Shown: piece after piece, positions 34,688-44,700 of the stretch
Layout of the letters: each line of letters begins with the position of its first letter
How positions within the stretch are numbered: the first letter of the stretch is position 1
NCBI RefSeq assembly: GCF_014222285.1
Contig: NZ_JACKZS010000011.1
Location: forward strand, 1-64,000
Reading direction: 5' to 3'
DNA length: 64,000 bases
From: Nostoc sp. UCD121
Lineage (GTDB): Bacteria; Cyanobacteriota; Cyanobacteriia; Cyanobacteriales; Nostocaceae
Notes under the pieces: generated by a model
Told to the model about the DNA's origin: nothing
The model's database searches: none
The model's input: the letters and a program-made list of their open reading frames with translations, nothing else
Made by a program: the position numbers and the translations under genes

Positions 34688-35542
34688 ATGTCAACCCCCG
34701 ATCGACCTTTTGCCAGTTATCACCTTTGGTCTCTAGTTGCCCCAGCGACTGGGCAAGAACGCTGGCATTGCCAGATGAGACGGGGGTTTATCAAAGCACG
34801 ACAACACGAACCACAAGTCAAAGCACTGCTAACGCAAGCCACTGCACCTCAGCGCATTGGCATACTCGCGCAAAAAGGTGTTTATGAGTTTCATCATCAT
34901 CTGCATCTGCTGAAGCAATCAGATGGTGTAGAAAGAGTTGCACAGCTACTTAAATTAGGCAATTCAAGCGTTCAAGTCCAGCAACGCGTACTGCAAATTT
35001 TGCAAAAATATCATGATGCGCCGTTGCTTTTGGATAAAGATATTATCCAATTAACTCCGGGTGATGAAGGCTTTCCTAAGCCAATAGTAGTTGAACAAGA
35101 GGATTATTGCTTTCGCTTATATGCGGCTATGGACTGCGTTTTCATCGAATCTGATAGGACTTTACATATTTTAGATTTCAAAACAGGTAAGTCAGCTTTT
35201 GACAAACGACAGGCATTAGTTTATTTGCTAGCTGCTCGTTATCTTTACCCTGGACACGAAGCTGTGGCATCATTTTATAATTTAGAAATATGTAAAAAGT
35301 CTGAGTTAATTAGCATCAATAATTACGAGTTAGAATCTTTAAAATTTGAGTTAGCTAATATTGCCCACAAGCACCAGCATGATTTGCAAAAGTATCAGGA
35401 AAAAAATACTAACTTCAGTAAGATTTTTCCTCCAAATCCTGGCTCTCACTGCCGCTTTTGTCCATTTAATTCCATCTGTGAGTTTGCCGATTTTAAGCAG
35501 CATCAATCATATCCACAGCCAAGTTTAAGAGTTAATAGCTAA
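34688..35542 (+). CDS. Cas4-like PD-(D/E)xK nuclease with iron-sulfur cysteines
   Basis: A 284-residue protein of the RecB/Cas4-type nuclease superfamily. The catalytic pattern is visible: Asp149 in YAAMDCVF, and DFK (Asp163, Lys165) in HILDFKTGK; the tyrosine/glutamine region QALVYLLAARYLY follows. Four cysteines are placed as in Cas4 and AddB, one in the N-terminal part (Cys28) and three at the end (Cys255, Cys258, Cys264), so a 4Fe-4S cluster is predicted. No cas genes or CRISPR repeats are in the window, so this is a solo nuclease, probably acting in DNA repair or end processing. It is divergent from the phosphohexomutase gene. Confidence 0.82.
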   Translation: MSTPDRPFASYHLWSLVAPATGQERWHCQMRRGFIKARQHEPQVKALLTQATAPQRIGILAQKGVYEFHHHLHLLKQSDGVERVAQLLKLGNSSVQVQQRVLQILQKYHDAPLLLDKDIIQLTPGDEGFPKPIVVEQEDYCFRLYAAMDCVFIESDRTLHILDFKTGKSAFDKRQALVYLLAARYLYPGHEAVASFYNLEICKKSELISINNYELESLKFELANIAHKHQHDLQKYQEKNTNFSKIFPPNPGSHCRFCPFNSICEFADFKQHQSYPQPSLRVNS

Positions 35543-35642
35543 TTGGTTTACCTATTTATCTTGGTTCAATGTTCAAAAAAATCTGCTAAATCTTCGTACT
35601 TTTATGGATTGAAGAAAAATATAGAATTAACTCAGGTTAGTC

Positions 35643-35766
35643 ATGGTTTAAAATAATATTTTTCGATTCTGTAGAAGAGCATGAGGCACTACAGAAACTT
35701 TTTGAATTCTTTAAAGAATACTTGAATAAGAATAAGAGTTTAGAACTAGACGAAAATTGTGGTTAA
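35643..35766 (+). pseudogene. Short open frame, probable gene fragment
   Basis: After the nuclease gene the frame reads about 40 residues, including WFKIIFFDSVEEHEALQKLF and EFFKEYLNKNKSLELDENCG, and ends at TAA 35764-35766. It has protein-like helix composition but no start codon, since a TAG precedes it directly. It is best seen as a remnant; its parent family is not known to me. Confidence 0.3.
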
Positions 35767-35956
35767 GCAGAGAGTAAGCTGTTACGCATATAAGAAAGCA
35801 CATCAGCTGGTGAGGTTGTCCTTTGTCATTTGTCCTTTGTCTTTGGTAACACACAACTGACTAATGACTAATGACGGTCTACACGGAAAATAGTGCAATA
35901 TGTAGGCGCATTAGCTTATTAAGGTGTGTTAGCCTACGGCATAACACACCCTACTG

Positions 35957-36092
35957 GCGTGTCCAGGCTAAAACAGTGCATTAAACGTAGGTTGGGTGAA
36001 GCGGAGCGCAACCCAACATATATCAGGATGTTGGGTTACGCAAAGCCTCCACCCAACCTACATTTTTTTGCAACATTTTAGCCTTGACACGC
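35957..36092. repeat. Nested palindromic MITE-like element
   Basis: An outer inverted pair (GCGTGTCCAGGCTAAAA at 35957 and TTTTAGCCTTGACACGC ending 36092) encloses an inner one (GTAGGTTGGGTGAAGCGGAG ... and its near complement ending CCACCCAACCTAC at 36061). The whole 136 bases could fold into one long hairpin. It encodes no protein. Heptamer repeats (35818-35875) and a GTGTGTTAGCC palindrome lie just before it. Confidence 0.75.
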
Positions 36093-36112
36093 TACTACTC
36101 TCTGCAATACCT

Positions 36113-36604
36113 TTAAGCTAAAACCTCTGTTTGTAGTAGTGCCTTACGTAATGCAGTTACTGCTTCTTCTGTTTCTATCAACCTATTGAGAGCAAGCGCA
36201 ACATCATCTTCAACCTTCAGCAGTTTAGCTGCTTTTTTTACAGCCTTTTGCTCTTCAATTGAGTAATCATTATCGGCACGGGACATTTGAATTGCGTGAT
36301 ACAACAATGACCTTGATTTCGACCAACTAGAAACATCAACTCTAATCTTACTCAGCAGGTTTTCTAAGTCAGCATTTTTATAGTCAAATGTTTTGTATTT
36401 TTCTATTAGTTCTTCGGGAGCGCCAACTATACGCTGATGATTTAGTAACCAATTAAGTTCGGCTTCTGAAACCTTTCCATCAGCTCCGGCAATAGCAAGC
36501 AGTGCATATCCGTAGTTAAGGTACGCTTCAGCAGGAGCTTCTGAAATACCTAAGTTCTTTTTCATAAATTCTGAAGCAGGTATTGCTTCTTTAAGATTGC
36601 TCAT
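36113..36604 (-). CDS. TerB-like protein
   Basis: A 163-residue soluble helical protein with the repeated acidic pattern of the TerB/DjlA N-terminal domain family: LLAIAGADGKVSEAELNWLL and, about 75 residues later, SRADNDYSIEEQKAVKKAAK. These paired acidic loops may bind metal ions. TerB proteins are tied to tellurite resistance and stress or phage-defence gene groups; here the gene stands alone, so no specific role is claimed. A MITE-like palindrome borders its 3-prime side. Confidence 0.8.
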   Translation of the reverse strand: MSNLKEAIPASEFMKKNLGISEAPAEAYLNYGYALLAIAGADGKVSEAELNWLLNHQRIVGAPEELIEKYKTFDYKNADLENLLSKIRVDVSSWSKSRSLLYHAIQMSRADNDYSIEEQKAVKKAAKLLKVEDDVALALNRLIETEEAVTALRKALLQTEVLA

Positions 36605-37039
36605 GAATTACCTCTTTGATTATTTTGAAAATTTACTATTTGGCAAATGCTATCTATAAAATTTAAGAATTGTTATCGAGGAATTTAATTAGTGTTTACC
36701 AATTAAATTCCTCCATAAATTGTTGATATCTTACTATTTTTATAGATGCCTTTTTATATTCTCAGCATCAAAATAAAAATGCAAGGACAGTTAAGACAGT
36801 TAAGACAGGTAAGAAAATTATTTGACTAATTTTCTTACAAGTAGCTAAAAATATAGCCTCTGGTAAAAGAGGCGAGTAACGCAATTTTGTAAAGTTCTAA
36901 GACCAAAAAAGAAAATACACTACTTCGAGATGCATAAGCACAGCCAAACCCAGGTATTTCAACGAAAAAACCTGGGTTTATTGATAATTTAGCAATGTAA
37001 TTGATAATTCAACTCTGAACTAATGCCCGATGTCCTAAT
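36605..37039. other. Intergenic region with a hairpin
   Basis: This gap of about 430 bases has no gene that I can support. A tandem GACAGTTAA unit lies near 36787. A perfect 10-bp hairpin, AAACCCAGGT (36946-36955) with ACCTGGGTTT (36970-36979), lies 60 bases past the transglutaminase gene and could be its terminator, although a long T-run is lacking. Confidence 0.5.
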
Positions 37040-38719
37040 TTAAAAAGGCGGTAATTCTTTAAGAATTGTGAACCGAATATGATTAATCGCTAAATCACCG
37101 ATGGGGATATCTTCTTTGGTTAGCCGCGCACCTTGACTTGTCACCGTTTCAAAAGTGATACCTTTGCCAATTTCAATGTGATACCAGCATAAGCCCATAA
37201 AAAAGCGCGTCGGATAAGGCCCACCTTCACCTATATCGTCAGGATTTGATTCCATTGGCAACCAACCAAAATTTGGAACGTAGAACTCCAACCAAACATG
37301 ATTAAAGTCGGGTTGTAGCGGTACTCCTAGTAAGTCACTATGGGGAGGACATTTATACCTACCTACGGTGCGGCAGGGGATACCATTTAAACGGGATAGG
37401 GCAAGTAAAACGCCGACATATTCGCCACAAGAACCAACGCCCCGTTCTAAAACTATATCTGGCGTGTCAATGTAAGGCTTAATACCGTAAGATAACTGAT
37501 CGTATACGTAGTTGCGGATGCTGTGCATTTTTCGCAGTACATTGGTTTCAGAACCAATTGCTTCTCTGGCGGCACGGCGAACAATGGTAGTATCCATTGC
37601 TAAATCGTCGTCATCTACTAGGTAGCGTGTTTGTAATTCTGGAGATAATTCAGGTATATCTTCAACATCTCTAGGTGTGATGCGATACTTAATTCCTCGG
37701 ACTTCCACAAGTGCTTTCCAGCCAAATATATGCCGTTCACCTGGAGCAAGAGAATCAAATTTAAAGACTGCTACACGTTGCCCTTCTATCACTTCTTCGG
37801 TAAAGGGTATACCAATTGGTTCAACGTGTTTCACCTTTTGACGCTCAGTTTCCGATGGTAGGGCGATGCGCCATTCTACATCAGGTAAATACACCTCGTC
37901 TAAGGGTGCAATTTCCTCAGCATAAGACATTTCAATGAGATAGCCATTAGAGAGGGCGTAGCGCTTATCTGGCTGGTAATGATAATGCAGGGGATGAATA
38001 AAAGTGCGATCGCGGAATGTTAATTCATGACTCGGATCGGCATTGGGGTTATCCCGGATATAAGGCTCCTCTGATGCGTAGGCAACGTAGATACTTTCTT
38101 CGCCTGTTTCCCCGTTTTTATGGATGGCGATGCCTGTAGGACATTCAAAGGGTGTCAGGACACTAAATTGAAGTTCTCCTGTGGCCCTGTCCATTGCGTA
38201 CACTGATTGTTCGGTGCGATCGCAAATCCATAGCATTTCTTGATTGACGGCTAAATTCTCTATCCCAACTCCAGGGGCATAAAATCTGGTAATCTCTTTT
38301 CGTGTTTCGCGGTCATAAACCAAAATGTAGCCCAGCCGTTGGCAGCTGACATAAACTGTTGTTTCCCAAACAGCAACGCCGTCAGCCGGATAAGGCAATG
38401 TCACAAAATGTTCCAGACCCAAAGCATTGAGCTTGCACAAGTAAACACTATTTTCTCGGCTCACCCATAGGGAATCTTCCCATACCGCTAAACCAGTGAC
38501 ATCGGTAAATTCTTTAACTTGATGGGGATTGAGAATTTTGCTGTTGTCAGAGGTGGGATCAATCTCCAGTAGATGACCTTTAATACTGTCAATGGCAATG
38601 AGTCTATCTTTAATGAAAGTAATGCCACACAGGGTAGCAGCAGTAAGCGGTCGAATTGTTTTTTGCCCAAACATCTGGCTAACGGTCAAAGTGGGGAGTG
38701 CAAAACTCATATTAAGCAT
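37040..38719 (-). CDS. Beta-propeller protein with C-terminal transglutaminase-like domain
   Basis: A protein of about 559 residues. The N-terminal half (about 15-260) has propeller-like repeats (GITFIKDRLIAIDSIKGHLL, GVAVWETTVYVSCQRLGYIL, ENLAVNQEMLWICDRTEQSV). A middle linker is followed by a transglutaminase/protease-like domain with the catalytic cysteine at 431 (GVGSCGEYVGV), histidine at 474 (FNHVWLEFY) and an acidic partner in MESNPDD. There is no signal peptide, so it is probably cytoplasmic. Such domains act as peptidases or cross-linkers; the target is unknown. ATG codons at 38719 and 38710 are both possible. Confidence 0.8.
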   Translation of the reverse strand: MLNMSFALPTLTVSQMFGQKTIRPLTAATLCGITFIKDRLIAIDSIKGHLLEIDPTSDNSKILNPHQVKEFTDVTGLAVWEDSLWVSRENSVYLCKLNALGLEHFVTLPYPADGVAVWETTVYVSCQRLGYILVYDRETRKEITRFYAPGVGIENLAVNQEMLWICDRTEQSVYAMDRATGELQFSVLTPFECPTGIAIHKNGETGEESIYVAYASEEPYIRDNPNADPSHELTFRDRTFIHPLHYHYQPDKRYALSNGYLIEMSYAEEIAPLDEVYLPDVEWRIALPSETERQKVKHVEPIGIPFTEEVIEGQRVAVFKFDSLAPGERHIFGWKALVEVRGIKYRITPRDVEDIPELSPELQTRYLVDDDDLAMDTTIVRRAAREAIGSETNVLRKMHSIRNYVYDQLSYGIKPYIDTPDIVLERGVGSCGEYVGVLLALSRLNGIPCRTVGRYKCPPHSDLLGVPLQPDFNHVWLEFYVPNFGWLPMESNPDDIGEGGPYPTRFFMGLCWYHIEIGKGITFETVTSQGARLTKEDIPIGDLAINHIRFTILKELPPF

Positions 38720-39066
38720 ATTTATTGAATGGTTTAGCACGCCTGGGTAATTCAAAATTAAAAATTCAGCTGGAAAAGTTTGCTAGATTAGAAAACCCTA
38801 ATGGCACTCCAGTTTACTTGAGCGGCGAAATACGCAAGGGACTGGCTCAACTTTTCGCCAAATTAAAAATGAAGAAATGCAATCGTGCCATACATCCTGG
38901 CTATTGACTACGGGATGAAATGAAAGGAATGGCAGCCTAAAATTAATTGTGACATATCCTCTGTAACAAAGCTTCAAAGCTCTATTACTCATAATTATCG
39001 ATAAAATGTGTTCCGATCAACTCTTTCGTGAGAAATAATACTATGTCAAAATAGGAAGATTTACAA

Positions 39067-39198
39067 ATGTTAAGAATTACATATACATTTATGAAGAAAA
39101 GCAGCAGAAAAAATGTTCTCACTCTTGAACTGTTGCCACCAGAGCAAGCGTGGGTTAAAGACCCCATTAACGATGGTTCAGTGACTTCAATGACTTAA
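39067..39198 (+). CDS. Possible 43-residue small protein
   Basis: ATG at 39067 is preceded by AGGAAG at seven bases, a good ribosome-binding site. The frame encodes a basic N-terminal part (MLRITYTFMKKSSRKN) and LELLPPEQAWVKDPIND, then ends at 39198. No family is recognised, and a minus-strand frame overlaps it. It could be a real small protein or chance. Confidence 0.3.
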   Translation: MLRITYTFMKKSSRKNVLTLELLPPEQAWVKDPINDGSVTSMT

Positions 39199-39347
39199 AT
39201 TCATTTGGGGTCTAATCCCCAACTGAAAAGTTCCTTCTGTCTCCTTCACATATCTAGGCGATCGCCTTAATGTAACTTTAGAAGATGGAATTCCTGCCAT
39301 CACTAAATTATGATCGAATTTTGTAACCATTTGCTGTGACCTACACG

Positions 39348-42206
39348 ATGTCTGCTAATTCTCTGCCTGAAGGTGCCGCCGTTTGGCATAGTTTAGAAGT
39401 TGATAAAGCACTAGAACTGCTCGATAGTAATGCAGACAGTGGCTTAACACCCCAAGAAATTCAACAGAGGTTGCAAAAATACGGCCCCAACGAACTTGAA
39501 GAAACTGCTGGCCGTAGTGCTTGGGAAATTCTGCTAGATCAGTTCAAGAACATTATGTTGTTGATGCTGATTGGCGTAGCTCTGATTTCTGGGATTTTAG
39601 ACCTGGTGGCTTTGCGGGCGGGCGATTTGAAGCCCGGTGAAGTGCCATTTAAAGATACGATCGCTATCTTAGCAATTGTGATTCTCAATGGCATACTCGG
39701 CTATGTCCAAGAAAGCCGTGCCGAAAAAGCCTTGGCAGCCCTGAAAAAAATGACTTCTCCCTTAGTACGGGTCATCCGCGACACCAGACTGGTGGAGATA
39801 GCAGCCAAGGAACTAGTTCCAGGGGATGTAATGCTGCTGGAAGCTGGAATGCAGATAGCTGCGGATGGACGTTTAATAGAACAGTCTAATTTACAAGTGC
39901 GTGAATCGGCATTGACTGGTGAAGCCGAAGCGGTGAATAAACAGGCATCACTAAAATTGCCAGAGGAAACATCATTAGGCGATCGCCTTAATGTCGTGTA
40001 TCAAGGAACCGAAGTAGTCCAAGGACGCGGTAAGGTTCTGGTGACTAACACCGGCATGACTACAGAACTAGGCAAAATTGCCACCATGTTGCAGGCGGTG
40101 GAAAGTGAACCTACGCCGTTACAGCAACGCATGACTCAACTGGGTAATGTCCTAGTTACGGGTTCTTTAATTCTCGTGGCGATCGTTGTCGTCGGCGGTG
40201 TGATCCAAGCAAGAGGCTTTAGTAACATCCAAGAACTCTTGGAAGTTTCCTTGAGTATGGCGGTTGCTGTAGTGCCAGAAGGTTTACCTGCGGTAATTAC
40301 CGTTACATTGGCACTGGGAACCCAGCGAATGGTGCGCCAAAATGCCTTGATTCGCAAACTGCCAGCAGTAGAAACATTAGGTTCCGTAACCACTATCTGT
40401 TCTGATAAAACCGGCACCCTGACTCAAAATAAAATGGTCGTGCAATCGGTTTATACCAATGACAAAACTTTTCGCGTCACCGGCGAAGGTTATGCTCCCA
40501 CAGGGGACTTTCAGTTAAATGGTCAAAAAATTTCCTTAGAGGAGTCTCCAGAAATTTCCGCGTTATCAGTCGCCTGTGCTGTTTGCAATGATTCAGTGTT
40601 GCAAAAAGAACAAGGTGAATGGGCAATTTTGGGAGATCCGACAGAGGGGGCATTAGTTACCCTGGCGGGAAAAGCCGGAATCGAAAAAGACCAGTGGAAC
40701 AGTAAGTTGCCTCGCGTTGCTGAGTTCCCCTTTTCTTCGGAACGCAAGCGGATGAGCGTGATTTCTCAGGTGGAGGGAGTCGCTACAGGTGACGTATCTT
40801 CGAGAGGCATTGACCCAGCGATCGCCGGTTTTCTCCAATCTGAACCTTATTTAATGTTTACCAAAGGTTCTCCAGAGTTAATCTTGGCACGTTCCACTCA
40901 AATTCATTTGGGCAATGACACAGGCCCCTTGACGGAAGAACAACGCCAGAACATTTTGGCACAAAATGACCTAATGGCGAGTAAAGGTCTACGAGTACTA
41001 GGTTTTTCCTACAAGCCTCTCACAGAAATTCCATCGCAAGGTTCAGATGAAGCATCTGAGATAGATTTAGTGTGGCTGGGATTGGTGGGAATGCTGGATG
41101 CGCCACGCCCAGAAGTAAGGGCAGCAGTCCAAGAATGCCGAGAAGCAGGTATTCGCCCAGTGATGATTACTGGCGACCACCAATTAACAGCACGAGCGAT
41201 CGCGACCGACTTGGGAATTGCCCAAGAAGGCGATCGCGTCCTCACAGGTCAAGAATTGCAACGGATGAGTGACGAGGAATTAGAGCAAAACGTTGACTTG
41301 GTGAGCATCTATGCCAGGGTTTCCCCAGAACACAAACTGCGGATTGTCCAAGCACTGCAACGCCGGGGCAGATTTGTGGCAATGACAGGCGATGGTGTTA
41401 ACGATGCCCCAGCCCTCAAACAAGCCGACATCGGTATTGCAATGGGCATTACTGGCACTGATGTCAGTAAAGAAGCCAGTGACATGGTATTACTTGATGA
41501 CAACTTCGCTACAATTGTTAGTGCCACCAAGGAAGGTAGAGTTGTTTATACCAACATCCGCCGCTTTATTAAATACATTTTGGGCAGTAACATTGGTGAA
41601 GTTCTGACAATTGCCGCTGCACCCTTAATTGGTTTAGGAGGCGTTCCCCTTACCCCGTTACAAATTCTCTGGATGAACTTGGTGACAGATGGTTTACCAG
41701 CCTTGGCATTAGCTGTGGAACCTCCAGAACCGGATGTGATGCAACGTCCGCCTTTTAGTCCCCGCGAAAGTATTTTCGCCAGGGGATTAGGTTCTTACAT
41801 GATTCGCATTGGGATAATATTTGCCATTATCAGCATTGCCTTAATGTGGTGGGCTTATCAACACACCCATGCTGCTGGGTATCAGGGCAATCCCGAAGCT
41901 TGGAAAACAATGGTATTTACTACCTTGTGTATTGCCCAAATGGGACATGCGATCGCTATTCGCTCCAATAACCGACTGGCCATCGAAATGAATCCCTTCT
42001 CCAATATCTTTGTATTAGCGGCTGTTGTCGTTACCACGATTTTGCAGTTGATGCTAGTTTATGTCCCACCCCTGCGAGATTTCTTTGGTACTCACTACCT
42101 GAATATGCAGGAATTGGGCGTTTGTATTGGTTTCAGTGCTTTAATGTTTGTCTGGATTGAAGCGGAGAAGATATTTCTGCGGATTATGGGCAAGAAGGCT
42201 GTGTAA
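39348..42206 (+). CDS. P-type cation-transporting ATPase (calcium-ATPase-like)
   Basis: A P2-type ATPase of 952 residues. The N-terminal cation-ATPase domain is followed by membrane helices with [15 protein letters not shown] (the ion-site helix M4), phosphorylation motif SDKTGTLT with Asp353, nucleotide-binding KGSPE, hinge [17 protein letters not shown], and C-terminal helices with [12 protein letters not shown]. These are features of calcium or calcium/manganese pumps of the PacL/PMR1 kind. It would move the cation out of the cytoplasm at the cost of ATP. ATG at 39348 is preferred over the upstream GTG at 39336. Confidence 0.92.
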   Translation: MSANSLPEGAAVWHSLEVDKALELLDSNADSGLTPQEIQQRLQKYGPNELEETAGRSAWEILLDQFKNIMLLMLIGVALISGILDLVALRAGDLKPGEVPFKDTIAILAIVILNGILGYVQESRAEKALAALKKMTSPLVRVIRDTRLVEIAAKELVPGDVMLLEAGMQIAADGRLIEQSNLQVRESALTGEAEAVNKQASLKLPEETSLGDRLNVVYQGTEVVQGRGKVLVTNTGMTTELGKIATMLQAVESEPTPLQQRMTQLGNVLVTGSLILVAIVVVGGVIQARGFSNIQELLEVSLSMAVAVVPEGLPAVITVTLALGTQRMVRQNALIRKLPAVETLGSVTTICSDKTGTLTQNKMVVQSVYTNDKTFRVTGEGYAPTGDFQLNGQKISLEESPEISALSVACAVCNDSVLQKEQGEWAILGDPTEGALVTLAGKAGIEKDQWNSKLPRVAEFPFSSERKRMSVISQVEGVATGDVSSRGIDPAIAGFLQSEPYLMFTKGSPELILARSTQIHLGNDTGPLTEEQRQNILAQNDLMASKGLRVLGFSYKPLTEIPSQGSDEASEIDLVWLGLVGMLDAPRPEVRAAVQECREAGIRPVMITGDHQLTARAIATDLGIAQEGDRVLTGQELQRMSDEELEQNVDLVSIYARVSPEHKLRIVQALQRRGRFVAMTGDGVNDAPALKQADIGIAMGITGTDVSKEASDMVLLDDNFATIVSATKEGRVVYTNIRRFIKYILGSNIGEVLTIAAAPLIGLGGVPLTPLQILWMNLVTDGLPALALAVEPPEPDVMQRPPFSPRESIFARGLGSYMIRIGIIFAIISIALMWWAYQHTHAAGYQGNPEAWKTMVFTTLCIAQMGHAIAIRSNNRLAIEMNPFSNIFVLAAVVVTTILQLMLVYVPPLRDFFGTHYLNMQELGVCIGFSALMFVWIEAEKIFLRIMGKKAV

Positions 42207-42346
42207 ATTGGGCATGGGGAATTGGGAATGGGAAATGGGGAATGGGGCATTGGTTATTCTCTTCTACCCCTCTAAGTCTTTTACTTCTTATTTTTCTCCA
42301 TCCTTCCTAATGCCCAATTCCCAATTTCCAATTCCCAATCCCTGCT
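42207..42346. repeat. Tandem heptamers in inverted orientation before recF
   Basis: Units such as GGGCATG, GGGAATT and GGGAATG (42210-42250) face CCCAATT units (42310-42342) in the opposite orientation, so the transcript could fold into a long imperfect hairpin between the ATPase stop and the recF start. Confidence 0.75.
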
Positions 42347-43468
42347 ATGTACCTGAAAACTCTAAATCTACGACAATTTCGCAATTATCAAGACCAAAAG
42401 GTTGAGTTTAATGCTGCCAAAACAATTTTGGTAGGTAATAACGCTCAGGGAAAATCGAATTTGTTGGAAGCGGTGGAGTTGCTGGCGACATTGCGATCGC
42501 ACCGCATGACCCGCGATCGCGATTTGGTTCAAGAAGGGGAAGCTATAGCCCAAATTAATGCCACCCTTGAGCGACAAACAGGCGTTAGTGAGCTTACCTT
42601 AACGCTCCGGCGCAATGGTCGCCGGAGCGTTGCTCTCAATGGTGAATCTATCCGCCGTCAAATGGATTTTCTTGGCGTTCTCAACGCAGTGCAGTTTTCC
42701 AGCCTGGATTTAGACCTAGTACGCGGCGGCCCGGAAGGTCGCCGCAACTGGTTGGATACACTCTTAATTCAACTCGAACCAGTTTATGCTCACATTTTGC
42801 AGCAGTATAATCATGTATTACGCCAGCGCAATGCCTTTTTAAAACGCCATGTAGAGACTTTGGATGCAACGTCTCTACACTCAGAACTAGCAGTGTGGGA
42901 TGCACAGTTAGCGACCACAGGAACCAGAGTAATTAGACGACGCGATCGCGCCATAGAAAGATTAGCTCCTATTGCTAGTGCTTGGCACGCCAGTATTAGC
43001 GGCAGTACAGAAATTCTGCAAATCAATTACGTGCCTAATATTCCTTCAGAGGATAACAATCCAGAAGAAGTGCAGCAAGCTTTTTTAGCAAAAATCCAGC
43101 AGCGAGCCGTTGCTGAAATGCACCAAGGTACTACTCTTGTCGGCCCCCATCGAGACGAAATAGAATTAACTATTAACCAGACACCCGCTCGTCAATACGG
43201 TTCTCAAGGTCAACAACGAACCCTGGTTCTAGCCTTAAAATTAGCCGAATTACAATTAATTGAAGAAGTCGTCAAAGAGCCACCATTGCTATTACTTGAT
43301 GATGTTCTTGCCGAACTAGATTTATCCCGTCAAAATCAATTGCTTGATGCTATTCAAGACCGCTTTCAAACCCTAATTACTACCACTCACTTGGGTTCTT
43401 TTGATTCCCAGTGGTTGAAGTCCTCCCAAATTCTTTTTGTGAAAGCAGGAGAAATAATCCCAAATTAA
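42347..43468 (+). CDS. recF: DNA replication and repair protein RecF
   Basis: A 373-residue SMC-like ATPase. It has Walker [13 protein letters not shown] (30-41), the RecF signature with [20 protein letters not shown], the ABC signature [20 protein letters not shown], and Walker [13 protein letters not shown]. RecF with RecO and RecR loads RecA at single-strand gaps. Length and motifs are standard. It is separated from the P-type ATPase by a repeat tract and probably has its own promoter there. Confidence 0.96.
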   Translation: MYLKTLNLRQFRNYQDQKVEFNAAKTILVGNNAQGKSNLLEAVELLATLRSHRMTRDRDLVQEGEAIAQINATLERQTGVSELTLTLRRNGRRSVALNGESIRRQMDFLGVLNAVQFSSLDLDLVRGGPEGRRNWLDTLLIQLEPVYAHILQQYNHVLRQRNAFLKRHVETLDATSLHSELAVWDAQLATTGTRVIRRRDRAIERLAPIASAWHASISGSTEILQINYVPNIPSEDNNPEEVQQAFLAKIQQRAVAEMHQGTTLVGPHRDEIELTINQTPARQYGSQGQQRTLVLALKLAELQLIEEVVKEPPLLLLDDVLAELDLSRQNQLLDAIQDRFQTLITTTHLGSFDSQWLKSSQILFVKAGEIIPN

Positions 43469-43740
43469 TAATGATTTAGGATTAGCCCTTTCAAGATGAC
43501 TCTAAAATCTCTTCTCTCTCTGTGTTGCGCCAGTTGCTACAACGGTGAGAACCCCTGCAACGTACTGGCTTCTCTGCACATCTGAGGTTTAAAGGTCATT
43601 TATTTAACTAATAAACAACTAGAAAACACATAGACAAGAAGTTAAAAAGGCATTTATTAACCGTTTATTTCTTTAAAAATGGGTGATTGACAATAGTTAA
43701 TATTTATGAGTTAGGCTGAAATCCTAATTTTTTCTATTAT

Positions 43741-44199
43741 TTATTGATGTTTTTCTAACCTTTTAAAAACGTTGAGAATCAGAAAAGTCAGCAGAGTACC
43801 AATCAATCCTAACTGCCACAAACCACAACCGGCAGCAATTCCCAATGCAGCCGAAACCCAAATAGCTGCTGCTGATGTGAGTCCGTGAATTTCAAGTCGC
43901 TGTGATTCTTGAGAAGATTGGCGCACAATTTCTCCAGCACCGAGAAATCCTACACCTGCTGAAATTCCTTGAATGACGCGGCTAAGTGCATCAGGACTAT
44001 TTTGCAGCCCTGCTGTTTGCATAATTATCAAGGTAAACACAGCTGAACCTAGACTCACCAGCGTGTGAGTTCTTAAACCGGCTGGTTTGCGGCTAATTTG
44101 GCGTTCTAAGCCGATAATCGCTCCTATAAATAACGCAAAGCATAATCTGAAGCTGATATTTAGCCAATCATTAGTTGCAATGTAGTAAGTGTTTGGCAA
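43741..44199 (-). CDS. MgtC/SapB-family membrane protein
   Basis: A 152-residue protein with four or five membrane helices and the MgtC signature: GAIIGLERQISRKPAGLRTH and VGFLGAGEIVRQ. MgtC proteins are linked to growth in low magnesium and to control of F-type ATPase; the C-terminal soluble domain of long MgtC forms is missing, as in most cyanobacterial members. The start appears to be TTG at 44199, because a stop lies just upstream and no in-frame ATG exists nearby. Confidence 0.85.
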   Translation of the reverse strand: MPNTYYIATNDWLNISFRLCFALFIGAIIGLERQISRKPAGLRTHTLVSLGSAVFTLIIMQTAGLQNSPDALSRVIQGISAGVGFLGAGEIVRQSSQESQRLEIHGLTSAAAIWVSAALGIAAGCGLWQLGLIGTLLTFLILNVFKRLEKHQ

Positions 44200-44700
44200 T
44201 GTTTAGTCTGGTGTAAATAATTTTATATACATAGTACAGCATGGGGAAATGCAGTTACCATCTCAATTAACAAGACTTGGGAAAAAATACCTTTGTTAAA
44301 GGTTGGCAAATTTCCCCAGAGTGTACTAGGTTAATTATTAATTTTTTTACAAAATAGTGCAAAAATATTTTACTCTTTATATTGGTAGAGTCTAATTAAA
44401 CGGATGTAATTGAAAGTTTATATCATCTAGTCATCTGCTTTGTTTTTTGAACTTAATCTTGGCTTAATAGGCAATTTCTGAAAGGTTAAGGTGTTCAGAT
44501 CCCTGACTTGTTTAAGAAGTCGGGGATCTGGCAACCCAGGAAAATTAATGAGACAGACCACTAGCAATTAACCACTAATAAAGTCAGCAAATTAAATGTA
44601 AATACTGGAAACTCCTCATAGTAGAGAGTCAGTGGATTTACGGCTGATAACGTACCAGAAGGAAATGCCTGTGGCTACAAATAGACAACTAACAAATTGA
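44200..44700. other. Intergenic region with a dispersed hairpin
   Basis: No gene is evident. Bases 44496-44530 form a hairpin (CAGATCCCTGACTT with AAGTCGGGGATCTG) related to that at 6768-6797. The region must contain the promoters of both divergent genes. Confidence 0.5.
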
